Shown piece by piece: positions 1 to 6,074 of a DNA stretch of 6,321 nt. The position numbers and the translations under genes were made by a program. Under the pieces are notes generated by a model. That model was not told the origin of the DNA and did not search any database. It saw only the letters and a list, made by a program, of their open reading frames with translations. Within the stretch, counting starts at the first letter, position 1; every line of letters starts with the position of its first letter. This stretch comes from Magnetococcales bacterium. Its GTDB lineage: Bacteria > Pseudomonadota > Magnetococcia > Magnetococcales > Magnetaquicoccaceae. Location: positions 1 to 6,321 of the forward strand of contig JADGCE010000146.1 in assembly GCA_015229095.1 (NCBI GenBank). The letters run 5' to 3'.

Positions 1-54
1 GAACCTAGGTTGGAGGAGTCAGAGTCCTCAGTCCTACCGTTGAACGATCCGCCA
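1..54 (-). tRNA. tRNA-Gln (anticodon CTG), 3' part outside window
   Basis: Read on the minus strand from 54 downward, the sequence folds as the first 54 nt of a tRNA. There is an acceptor 5' strand TGGCGGA (54-48), then TC, and a D-arm GTTC/GGAC around loop AACGGTA (45-31). A perfect 5-bp anticodon stem GAGGA/TCCTC (29-25 and 17-13) encloses the 7-nt loop CTCTGAC. The variable region CAAC is followed by T-stem CTAGG and the first T-loop bases TTC. The anticodon CTG (22-20) reads CAG, so the tRNA carries glutamine; the UGG-type 5' end also fits bacterial tRNA-Gln. The 3' half of the T-arm, the acceptor 3' strand and any CCA lie beyond the window. It lies 47 bp downstream of gltX on the same strand and probably has its own promoter in that gap. 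Confidence 0.93.
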
Positions 55-64
55 ATGCCGGACT

Positions 65-94
65 TGTTTACACCCGCTGCGGGGCTGTTGTCAA
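65..94 (-). promoter_or_regulatory. Candidate promoter of tRNA-Gln
   Basis: On the minus strand a perfect -35 box TTGACA (94-89) is followed after 18 bp by TAAACA (70-65), a weak -10 match (3 of 6). Ten bases then lead to the tRNA 5' end. An A-rich tract immediately upstream of the -35 resembles an UP element, and the stretch after the -10 is GC-rich, as in promoters of stable RNA genes. The box begins just past the gltX stop, so the tRNA could be transcribed independently of gltX. The poor -10 keeps this a candidate. Confidence 0.5.
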
Positions 95-101
95 GATTTT
101 T

Positions 102-1535
102 TCAACGCGCATTCTCTTCCTGTGCATTTCCCAGCAACCGGGCCCCCTCCTGGAGTCGTGACAGGCTTTTTTCCCGGCCCAGCAGATAAAGCACCTCATA
201 GATGCCCGGCGAGACGGAGGTGCCGGTCAGGGCCACCCGAACCGGTTGGGCCAGTTGACCCACGGTGAGGCCATGGGCGGCGACCGTCTGCTGAAACGCC
301 TGGGTGATGGCCGCCATCTCCCATTCCGGCAGGGCGGTGAGGCTCTCCAGCAAGGCCCGATACGGGGCCACAGGGGCTGTCAAAAAATGTTTTTGGGCGG
401 CCTTCTCCTCGTAGGGCAGCACGGAATCCACAAAGAAAAAGTGGCATTTTTCCGCCATCTCCACCAGGGTTTTGGCGCGGGGTTGAAATTCGGGAATGAT
501 GGCCCGCACCTGTTGCGGGTCTGGATCCGTGATGCCGCGTTGTGCCAGGTGGAAGAGGAGATCCGGCAACAACTGGTCGGGATGGGCGGCACGCATGTGA
601 TGTCCGTTGATCCACATCAGCTTGGCCAGGTCAAAAATGGCCGCCGAACGCCCCACCTCTCTCACATCAAACCACTGCTCCATCTCGGATTGGGTAAAAA
701 TTTCCTGCTCTCCGTGGGACCACCCCAACCGCACCAGATAATTGTTGACCGCCGTCGGCAGAAACCCCTCCTGTCGATATTGGAGAACGGAGACTGCGCC
801 GTGTCGTTTGGAGAGTTTACTGCCATCGGCCCCATGCAGCAGGGGCATGTGGGCATAGTGGGGCACCGGCCAGCCCATGGCCTGGAACAGATGCATTTGC
901 CGAGGAGTGTTGCTGATATGATCCTCTCCCCGAATCACCAGGGTGATGCCCATGTTGTGGTCATCCACCACCACGGCCAGATTGTAGGTGGGCGCCCCAT
1001 CGGAGCGCACCAACACCAGATCATCCAGCTCCTCATTCGGAAACTGAATGGTGCCCTGAATCTGATCCTCCCAGGCGGTCACCCCGGTGGTCGGCGTTTG
1101 AAAGCGGATGACATAGGGTTGCCCGTCGGGAAAGGGGGTGCCCGCCGCCGCCAAGGCCCGGCACCGGCCATCATAACGGGGTTTGATCTGCTGCGCCCGC
1201 TGCTGTTCGCGCAGTTCGTCCAGGGTTTCCCGGCTGCAATAACAGCGATAGGCTTTGCCCTCCTCCAACAACCGCCGGGCCGCCTCCAGATAGTGGGCGG
1301 TGTTATCCGATTGGAAATAGGGGCCTTCATCCGGATCCAAACCCAGCCAATGCAATCCTTCGAGGATGGCATCCACCGCCTCCTGGGTGGAGCGTTCCCG
1401 GTCGGTATCCTCCACACGCAGAATAAAGGTGCCGCCAACCCGCCGGGTGTGCAGGTAGCAAAACAGAGCGGTACGTGCCCCGCCGATGTGTAAAAACCCG
1501 GTCGGTGAGGGGGCAAAGCGGGTGCGAACGGTCAT
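102..1535 (-). CDS. gltX: Glutamyl-tRNA synthetase (GluRS)
   Basis: A 477-aa class I aminoacyl-tRNA synthetase that attaches glutamate to tRNA-Glu in the cytoplasm, using ATP. The Rossmann catalytic domain has the HIGH-type signature HIGG at residues 16-19 after FAPSPTG. The KMSKS-type loop is KLSKR at 240-244. A CYC pair (98, 100) and C125 mark the zinc-binding region of the E. coli-type enzyme. From about residue 310 to the end is the helical anticodon-binding domain, with Arg353 in the segment QPRAKTL. Length is close to the usual 465-480 aa. The start was placed at 1535 rather than at an ATG 16 codons upstream. MTVRTRF lines up with E. coli MKIKTRF, and AGGAG (1548-1544) sits 8 nt before this ATG. 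The gene is divergent from the SEC-C/aspS group and precedes tRNA-Gln on the same strand. No clear terminator follows its stop. Confidence 0.98.
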   Translation of the reverse strand: MTVRTRFAPSPTGFLHIGGARTALFCYLHTRRVGGTFILRVEDTDRERSTQEAVDAILEGLHWLGLDPDEGPYFQSDNTAHYLEAARRLLEEGKAYRCYCSRETLDELREQQRAQQIKPRYDGRCRALAAAGTPFPDGQPYVIRFQTPTTGVTAWEDQIQGTIQFPNEELDDLVLVRSDGAPTYNLAVVVDDHNMGITLVIRGEDHISNTPRQMHLFQAMGWPVPHYAHMPLLHGADGSKLSKRHGAVSVLQYRQEGFLPTAVNNYLVRLGWSHGEQEIFTQSEMEQWFDVREVGRSAAIFDLAKLMWINGHHMRAAHPDQLLPDLLFHLAQRGITDPDPQQVRAIIPEFQPRAKTLVEMAEKCHFFFVDSVLPYEEKAAQKHFLTAPVAPYRALLESLTALPEWEMAAITQAFQQTVAAHGLTVGQLAQPVRVALTGTSVSPGIYEVLYLLGREKSLSRLQEGARLLGNAQEENAR

Positions 1536-1543
1536 ATCCAAAT

Positions 1544-1548
1544 CTCCT
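1544..1548 (-). promoter_or_regulatory. gltX ribosome binding site
   Basis: AGGAG on the minus strand, 8 nt upstream of the ATG at 1535. It decides between this start and the in-frame ATG at 1583, which has no comparable site. Confidence 0.75.
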
Positions 1549-1568
1549 GCAAACGGTTCTGGCAATCC

Positions 1569-1597
1569 TTGTGTGCCACGCAAGGGAGCAGTATATA
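1569..1597 (+). promoter_or_regulatory. Candidate promoter for the SEC-C/aspS transcript
   Basis: TTGTGT (1569-1574), a 17-bp spacer and TATATA (1592-1597) form a plausible sigma-70 promoter pointing right. It would leave a leader of about 150 nt before the GTG at 1758. A second possible -10, TAAAAT (1673-1678, 5 of 6 matches), lies closer to the gene but lacks a recognisable -35. The rest of the 222-bp divergent spacer shows no open reading frame I trust and no RNA gene. Confidence 0.35.
1590..1595 (-). promoter_or_regulatory. Candidate -10 box for gltX
   Basis: TATACT on the minus strand matches TATAAT at 5 of 6 positions and would give a leader of roughly 45-50 nt before gltX. No good -35 box is found 16-18 bp upstream, so the call is weak. 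The box overlaps the candidate plus-strand -10 through the palindrome GTATATAC (1591-1598). Confidence 0.3.
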
Positions 1598-1741
1598 CCC
1601 ATCTCGTCAGGCATACACGCCTTTCGTGGGGGAGTGGATGCTTTCTGACTGGTGTTAAGAGTCAGGTCGGATTAAAATGGCTTCCTTGGTCCTCCTGTTC
1701 GTCGTTTAATCCTCATTTCAGACCAGGCTCATACCCTGGAC

Positions 1742-1748
1742 AAAGGAG
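1742..1748 (+). promoter_or_regulatory. Ribosome binding site supporting a GTG start
   Basis: AAAGGAG ends 9 nt before the GTG at 1758 and is the reason for accepting that non-ATG start. A small inverted repeat CCAGG-N7-CCTGG (1723-1739) ends just upstream of it and might affect ribosome access. Confidence 0.7.
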
Positions 1749-1757
1749 TCGCTTGCC

Positions 1758-2834
1758 GTGGGTGAACCCAAAGATCTCAATAATCCGGCTCTCTACGCCG
1801 AGGCCCTTGTCCGTGCTGTCCTGGAACCCAGCCGGGAATCCCTGGCAGCCTGGCTGGCCGGTATGGAAGAGGGGGTCGCCGATGGCCCGGCCACCTATCC
1901 CTTTCACACTTGGTATCTCTACTTTGCCGACCGCCTTCTGGAGATGATGCCCCATCCCGAACTGGGTTTCCACGCCCGCCCCAAGCGCACCGTACCCGCC
2001 CCCAAAATCGGTCGCAACGATGCGTGCCCCTGCGGTTCCGGAAAAAAATACAAGGTGTGCCATCTGGATCAAGAGGCCAGGCCGGACTGGAAAATCGGCT
2101 CCCCAACCCCGGCCATCCGTGCCATGGCCATCTCCCAACTGGTCCATGCATTGCCCATGACCCGACTGGAGAAGGTTCCGGTGGATCTGGCCTCGCCGGT
2201 GGCCCTGACCGAGATGGCGACCGTCTACCAGGCCCATGGCCGCCTGGAGGAGGCTCTGGCCCTGGTCAAACGGGTGCTGGAGGGGGATCGACAAGATGCG
2301 TTTCTGCTCTACGACTACTGGATTGCCCGCTACGCCGAGTGGCTGGTGGAGGCAGGCCAGGAAAAAGCCGGCGAACAATTTCTCCTGGATGAGTATGATA
2401 CGCCCCGCGCCGTCAAAGCGTGGCAAGTGGCACAAAAGCTGGCCGCCTTCTACATCGACCAGGGCGATCTGGAAAATGCCGCCACCTGGGTGGATACCGC
2501 CCTGGATGGGGATGGAGAAAATCCCTTCAACCACTACCTGAAGGGCATGTTGGCCCACCTGGATGAACTGTGGGAGGCCGCTGTCGATTCCTACCAACAG
2601 GCCTTGGCACACAGCGGTCGCATTCGCCCCGAAGAGCAGGCTTACATGCTGCACCTGGTTCGTGATGCCCTGGCACGAGCCCAGCATCAGCAACCCCTGG
2701 ATGATGAGGAGGAGAGGGGAGAAGAGGAGGGAGAAGAAGCAGACCCCGAAGTCGGGGCAGAGTGGGCAAAAAGCCCCGACCAGACCAAGGAAGAGAACGG
2801 GAGCGACCACCCTCAGCAAGGAAACCCATCATGA
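1758..2834 (+). CDS. SEC-C motif and TPR-like repeat protein, function unknown
   Basis: A 358-aa protein, predicted soluble, with no signal peptide or membrane segment. Residues 1-75 are mostly helical. The SEC-C metal-binding motif follows: RNDACPCGSGKKYKVCH at 86-102, with ligands C90, C92, C101 and H102. In SecA and many unrelated proteins this motif binds zinc and often mediates contacts with proteins or ribosome-associated partners. Residues about 147-285 contain successive TPR-like helix pairs, for example VYQAHGRLEEALALVKRVL and IDQGDLENAATWVDTAL, which suggest a protein-interaction scaffold. The last 45 residues are low-complexity and acidic (runs of E and D from 315). The GTG start has a good ribosome binding site. 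The stop overlaps the aspS start as ATGA, implying translational coupling. The domain calls are firm; no specific function can be assigned. Confidence 0.92.
   Translation: MGEPKDLNNPALYAEALVRAVLEPSRESLAAWLAGMEEGVADGPATYPFHTWYLYFADRLLEMMPHPELGFHARPKRTVPAPKIGRNDACPCGSGKKYKVCHLDQEARPDWKIGSPTPAIRAMAISQLVHALPMTRLEKVPVDLASPVALTEMATVYQAHGRLEEALALVKRVLEGDRQDAFLLYDYWIARYAEWLVEAGQEKAGEQFLLDEYDTPRAVKAWQVAQKLAAFYIDQGDLENAATWVDTALDGDGENPFNHYLKGMLAHLDELWEAAVDSYQQALAHSGRIRPEEQAYMLHLVRDALARAQHQQPLDDEEERGEEEGEEADPEVGAEWAKSPDQTKEENGSDHPQQGNPS
2744..2780 (+). promoter_or_regulatory. Mutually exclusive RNA hairpins upstream of aspS
   Basis: The segment TCGGGG (2752-2757) can pair with CCCCGA (2744-2749), giving a tight hairpin whose minimal form is CCCCG-AAGT-CGGGG. 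Extended to GTCGGGGC (2751-2758), it can instead pair perfectly over 8 bp with GCCCCGAC (2773-2780) across a 14-nt loop. The two folds cannot form together. They lie inside the 3' end of the SEC-C gene, 50-87 nt before the aspS ATG. No T-tract follows, so this is not an intrinsic terminator. A regulatory role is inference. Confidence 0.3.
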
Positions 2835-4648
2835 AACGCAGCGGTTACTGCAATGATATTCGGGAAGATCGTATCGGCCAACGGGTGACACTGTGCGGGT
2901 GGGTCAATCGGCGCCGGGACCATGGCGGCGTTATTTTTATCGACTTGCGGGATCGCAGTGGGATTGTGCAGGTGCTCTTCAGTCCCGAACGTCACCCGAA
3001 AGCCCACCAGCAAGCCCGTGAGTTGCGCAGCGAATTTGTCCTGCGCCTCTCCGGGGAGGTGGCCCGCCGTCCCCAGGAGACCGAAAATGCCAAGCTGCCC
3101 ACCGGTATGATCGAAATTATTGTGGACCATTTGGAGGTGCTCAATCCCTCTCACCCCCTGCCCTTCCAACTGGACGAAGAGGGGGTGGGGGAGAGCAACC
3201 GGTTGCAATACCGTTTTCTCGATTTACGCCGTCCCGACATGCAAAAAAATCTGCAATTTCGCCATCGGGTCACCCAGAGCGTGCGCCGGGTGCTGGATGA
3301 GGCCGGCTTCCTGGAGATCGAAACCCCCATGTTGACCCGCAGCACCCCGGAGGGGGCGCGGGATTATCTGGTGCCCTCCCGTGTCAATCCGGGCCAGTTT
3401 TATGCGTTGCCCCAGTCCCCGCAACTCTTCAAGCAACTGCTGATGATCGGAGGCATGGACCGCTATTTTCAGGTGGCGCGCTGCTTCCGGGATGAAGATT
3501 TGCGGGCAGACAGACAACCGGAGTTTACCCAGGTCGATCTGGAAATGTCCTTCGTGGAGGCGGAGGATGTCATGGGGATGGCCGAGCAGGTGATTGGCCG
3601 CATCTTCCAGGAGGCCCTTGGACAAAACATGCCGTTGCCCATTCCCCGCCTGACCTATGGGGAGGCCATGGCCCGCTATGGGCTGGATGCCCCGGACTTG
3701 CGCAACCCGTTGGAGCTGACCGACATCACCGCCCTCATGCGACAAACAGAGCTGAAAGTGTTCGCCCAGGCCGCCAATCGGACCGGCAACCGGGGAGAAC
3801 GCGGTCTGGTCAAAGTGCTGCGGGTGCCCGGCGGCGCCCAGTTGAGCCGCAAGCAGATCGATGAATACACGGAGTTTGTCGCCATTTATGGCGCCAAAGG
3901 GCTGGCCTGGGTCAAGATCAACGGGCCGTGGCAGGAGGAGGGCTGGCAATCCCCCATCGTCAAATTTTTCTCCCCCGCCGAGAAGGAGGCCATGGTGGCC
4001 GCCACCGGCGCGCAGACAGGGGATATTCTCTTTTTCGGCGCCGATCAGGCCAGCATCGTCAACGAATCCCTGGGTCGTCTGCGGGTCAAGCTGGGCAAGG
4101 ATCTGCAGTTGTTGAATGATACCCCCTTTTCGTTTGTCTGGGTGACCGAATTTCCCCTCCTGGACTGGGACAACGAGGCGCGTCGTCATGTGGCCGTTCA
4201 CCATCCCTTTACCGCCCCCATGTGGGAAGATCTGGCCAAGCTGGAGCAAAGTGGGGGGGATGCAGAGGTCCACCTGGATGAGGTGCGTTCCCAGGCCTAC
4301 GATCTGGTCCTGAATGGCACCGAGGTGGGGGGCGGCTCCATCCGTATCCACGATCCTCGATTGCAGCAAAAAATGTTGGCCCTGCTCGGTATCGAGATAG
4401 AGGAGGCCGAGGAAAAATTTGGCTTTTTGCTCAAAGCCCTGGAGTTCGGTGCCCCTCCCCACGGCGGGTTGGCCTTTGGCCTGGACCGGTTGGTGGCCAT
4501 TCTGCTGGGAGTTGATTCCATCCGGGATGTCATCGCCTTTCCCAAGACCCAAAGGGCGGGCTGTCTGCTGACCCAGGCGCCCTCGTCCGTGGATCCCCTG
4601 CAACTGCGGGAGTTGTATCTGCGGAGCACCCACCAGCCCAGGGTTTGA
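2831..4648 (+). CDS. aspS: Aspartyl-tRNA synthetase (bacterial type)
   Basis: A 605-aa class II synthetase that charges tRNA-Asp with aspartate in the cytoplasm; the E. coli enzyme is about 590 aa. The N-terminal OB-fold anticodon-binding domain covers about 1-110, with GWVNRRRDHGGVIF near its start. Class II motif 1 is GFLEIETPML (159-168), motif 2 starts at FRDEDLRADRQPEF (219-232), and motif 3 is GGLAFGLDR (545-553). QSPQ (195-198) lies in the aspartate site, and the bacterial GAD insertion occupies about 305-425. The start at 2831 has AAGGA 8 nt upstream, and MKRSGYC aligns with the usual N-terminus (E. coli MRTEYC). The ATG overlaps the stop of the SEC-C gene by 4 nt. His31 is the residue associated with relaxed specificity in AspRS enzymes that also charge tRNA-Asn. 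Confidence 0.98.
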   Translation: MKRSGYCNDIREDRIGQRVTLCGWVNRRRDHGGVIFIDLRDRSGIVQVLFSPERHPKAHQQARELRSEFVLRLSGEVARRPQETENAKLPTGMIEIIVDHLEVLNPSHPLPFQLDEEGVGESNRLQYRFLDLRRPDMQKNLQFRHRVTQSVRRVLDEAGFLEIETPMLTRSTPEGARDYLVPSRVNPGQFYALPQSPQLFKQLLMIGGMDRYFQVARCFRDEDLRADRQPEFTQVDLEMSFVEAEDVMGMAEQVIGRIFQEALGQNMPLPIPRLTYGEAMARYGLDAPDLRNPLELTDITALMRQTELKVFAQAANRTGNRGERGLVKVLRVPGGAQLSRKQIDEYTEFVAIYGAKGLAWVKINGPWQEEGWQSPIVKFFSPAEKEAMVAATGAQTGDILFFGADQASIVNESLGRLRVKLGKDLQLLNDTPFSFVWVTEFPLLDWDNEARRHVAVHHPFTAPMWEDLAKLEQSGGDAEVHLDEVRSQAYDLVLNGTEVGGGSIRIHDPRLQQKMLALLGIEIEEAEEKFGFLLKALEFGAPPHGGLAFGLDRLVAILLGVDSIRDVIAFPKTQRAGCLLTQAPSSVDPLQLRELYLRSTHQPRV

Positions 4649-4665
4649 GCGTATCCGGTCGTCCT

Positions 4666-4681
4666 TGTTGTATCGTCAACA
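4666..4681 (+). repeat. Small inverted repeat upstream of the sulfite dehydrogenase gene
   Basis: TGTTG-N6-CAACA is a perfect 5-bp palindrome in the 55-bp gap between aspS and the sulfite dehydrogenase gene, centred about 30 bp before the ATG. It could be an operator or a weak RNA hairpin, or it could be chance. No convincing promoter or terminator is visible in this gap, so read-through from aspS is possible. Confidence 0.25.
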
Positions 4682-4690
4682 CACAGTCAA

Positions 4691-4697
4691 GAGGGGG
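4691..4697 (+). promoter_or_regulatory. Ribosome binding site of the sulfite dehydrogenase gene
   Basis: GAGGGGG lies 6 nt upstream of the ATG at 4704. It favours this start over an in-frame TTG at 4665, which has no such site. Confidence 0.65.
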
Positions 4698-4703
4698 AAC
4701 CCC

Positions 4704-6020
4704 ATGAACACACCAGAGAAAAAAGAGCTGCTGCAAAAAGATCTGTTTACCCGGTATGCGGAAGATCCCATAGCCGCAGACAAGGCCGTTTTTGGACGGG
4801 TGGCAGAGGCGGATCGCCGTGGCTTTCTGAGAGGAGCCGGTTTGGCCACCATGAGTGCCCTGTTGGGGGCCACGATTCCCTTTGCCCGATCGATGCCGGA
4901 GGGGTTTATTCCTGTGGCCCTGGCCGAAGAGGCCGCCCCCCCCCTTCCGGCTGGCAAGGAAGAGTTGATCAGTCGGGGTGACCGACCTCTCAACCTGGAA
5001 ACACCGGTGCATCTCCTGGACGATGCCGTCACCCCGACGGAACGCCATTTTGTCCGCAACCATGGCACCGTGCCGGAGGGCAATCCCGAAACCTGGACCC
5101 TCACCATCGACGGTGAAGTGGACAATCCCCTCACACTCAGCCTGAAAGATCTGCAAACCAAATTTGCCCCCGTCACCCGTCAATTGATCATCGAATGTGG
5201 GGGGAATGGCCGTTTTCAGTTTACGCCTCCGGTCAAGGGCAACCAGTGGACCTATGGTGCGGTGGGCTGTGCCAACTGGACGGGGGTGCCATTGGCCGCC
5301 CTTCTGGAGGCCGCCCGGGTCAAAAGCAGTGCCGTCTACACCGCCCATTATGGCGCAGACCGGGATCTCTCCGATCCCAACAAAATCCCTGTTTCCCGTG
5401 GAATTCCCATCGAAAAGGCCATGAATCCCTTCACGCTGGTGGCCTTTGAGATGAATGGCGCCCCTCTGCATCCCTTGAACGGTGCCCCCCTTCGCCTGGT
5501 GGTCCCCGGTTGGGTGGGTTCCGCCTCCCACAAATGGTTGACCCGTATCCAACTGCGGGATGTGGTGCATGATGGGCCCGGCATGATCAAAGGCTCCTAT
5601 CGGATGCCGGATCGCCCCCTGGAGCCGGGCGAGGAGGTTGCAGAGGGGGTGTTGAGCAAAATCATCACCGCCATGCCGGTCAAATCGTTGATCACAGCCC
5701 CGCAAACCGGCGTCAAGGTGGCCAAGGAGAGCCCCCTGGTGGTGCAGGGCCATGCCTGGGCCGGGGAACAGGTGGTCCAATCGGTGGATCTCTCCATCGA
5801 TTTTGGAGCCACGTGGCAGCCAACCGTGCTGGCTCCTCCCGTCAATCCCTATGCGTGGCAACACTGGCGTGCAGAAGTGTTCTTCCCGGCACCAGGGTAT
5901 TATGAAGTCTGGGCGCGGGCTACCGATGCCCGACTGGTCTCGCAACCCTTTGCGGTGGCCTGGAATCCCAAGGGCTATCTGAACAATGCCATCCACCGCA
6001 TTGCCGTGCGCGTGGCATAA
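4704..6020 (+). CDS. sorA: Periplasmic sulfite dehydrogenase, molybdenum subunit (SorA/SorT type)
   Basis: A 438-aa sulfite oxidase family enzyme predicted to oxidise sulfite to sulfate in the periplasm, passing electrons to a cytochrome c. An unusually long n-region precedes the twin-arginine motif DRRGFLRG (37-44). A hydrophobic stretch and a possible ALA cleavage site (72-74) follow, so it should leave folded through Tat with its cofactor. The molybdopterin domain spans about 110-290. It includes RNH (118-120), matching the Arg-x-His of the sulfite site, and Cys165 in ECGGNGR, the expected molybdenum ligand. The conserved blocks VYTAHYGAD, NGAPLRLVVPGW and HKWLTRI are also present. The C-terminal dimerisation domain covers about 317-435. 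There is no haem motif, so an external acceptor is needed; the cytochrome gene 74 bp downstream is the natural candidate. Sequence blocks look closer to SorA/SorT than to SoxC, and no other sox gene is in the window. SoxC-like assignment remains the alternative. Confidence 0.9.
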   Translation: MNTPEKKELLQKDLFTRYAEDPIAADKAVFGRVAEADRRGFLRGAGLATMSALLGATIPFARSMPEGFIPVALAEEAAPPLPAGKEELISRGDRPLNLETPVHLLDDAVTPTERHFVRNHGTVPEGNPETWTLTIDGEVDNPLTLSLKDLQTKFAPVTRQLIIECGGNGRFQFTPPVKGNQWTYGAVGCANWTGVPLAALLEAARVKSSAVYTAHYGADRDLSDPNKIPVSRGIPIEKAMNPFTLVAFEMNGAPLHPLNGAPLRLVVPGWVGSASHKWLTRIQLRDVVHDGPGMIKGSYRMPDRPLEPGEEVAEGVLSKIITAMPVKSLITAPQTGVKVAKESPLVVQGHAWAGEQVVQSVDLSIDFGATWQPTVLAPPVNPYAWQHWRAEVFFPAPGYYEVWARATDARLVSQPFAVAWNPKGYLNNAIHRIAVRVA

Positions 6021-6040
6021 AGGCGGTTCTGTCGTGGTTT

Positions 6041-6074
6041 CGGCACAGAAATCGCCAGATTTCTGTGCCGTTTT
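6041..6074 (+). terminator. Rho-independent terminator-like hairpin
   Basis: CGGCACAGAAAT (6041-6052) and ATTTCTGTGCCG (6059-6070) form a perfect 12-bp stem with the 6-nt loop CGCCAG, followed directly by TTTT (6071-6074). It begins 20 bp after the sulfite dehydrogenase stop. The T-run is short and the cytochrome gene starts 20 bp further on, so termination may be partial. The hairpin could then set the ratio of the two subunits or protect the upstream mRNA. On the opposite strand no T-run follows the stem, so it acts rightward if at all. Confidence 0.75.

Noticed and set aside
63..102. Imperfect hairpin followed by T6 on the plus strand, a possible terminator for rightward transcription
   Set aside because: The outer stem (CTTG/CAAG) is interrupted by mismatches, no plus-strand gene is seen to its left, and the same bases are better explained as the tRNA promoter on the other strand.
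246..1493. 415-codon open frame on the plus strand opposite gltX
   Set aside because: Antisense shadow of a confidently identified GluRS; the translation is rich in G, H and Q with no recognisable domain and no ribosome binding site.
1723..1739. CCAGG-N7-CCTGG inverted repeat next to the SEC-C gene ribosome binding site
   Set aside because: Only 5 bp of pairing; such repeats occur often by chance and there is no supporting riboswitch-like structure around it.
1486..1947. 153-codon plus-strand frame across the divergent spacer
   Set aside because: Starts inside gltX antisense and ends inside the SEC-C gene in the wrong frame; no ribosome binding site or recognisable sequence.
1713..2819. 368-codon open frame on the minus strand opposite the SEC-C gene
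   Set aside because: Mirror of a GC-rich coding region; the plus-strand frame has a clear SEC-C motif and TPR-like repeats.
3224..4633. 469-codon open frame on the minus strand opposite aspS
   Set aside because: Composition typical of antisense frames and full overlap with an AspRS carrying all class II motifs.
4665..4703. Upstream TTG start adding 13 residues to the sulfite dehydrogenase
   Set aside because: No ribosome binding site for the TTG, while the ATG at 4704 has GAGGGGG at a suitable distance.
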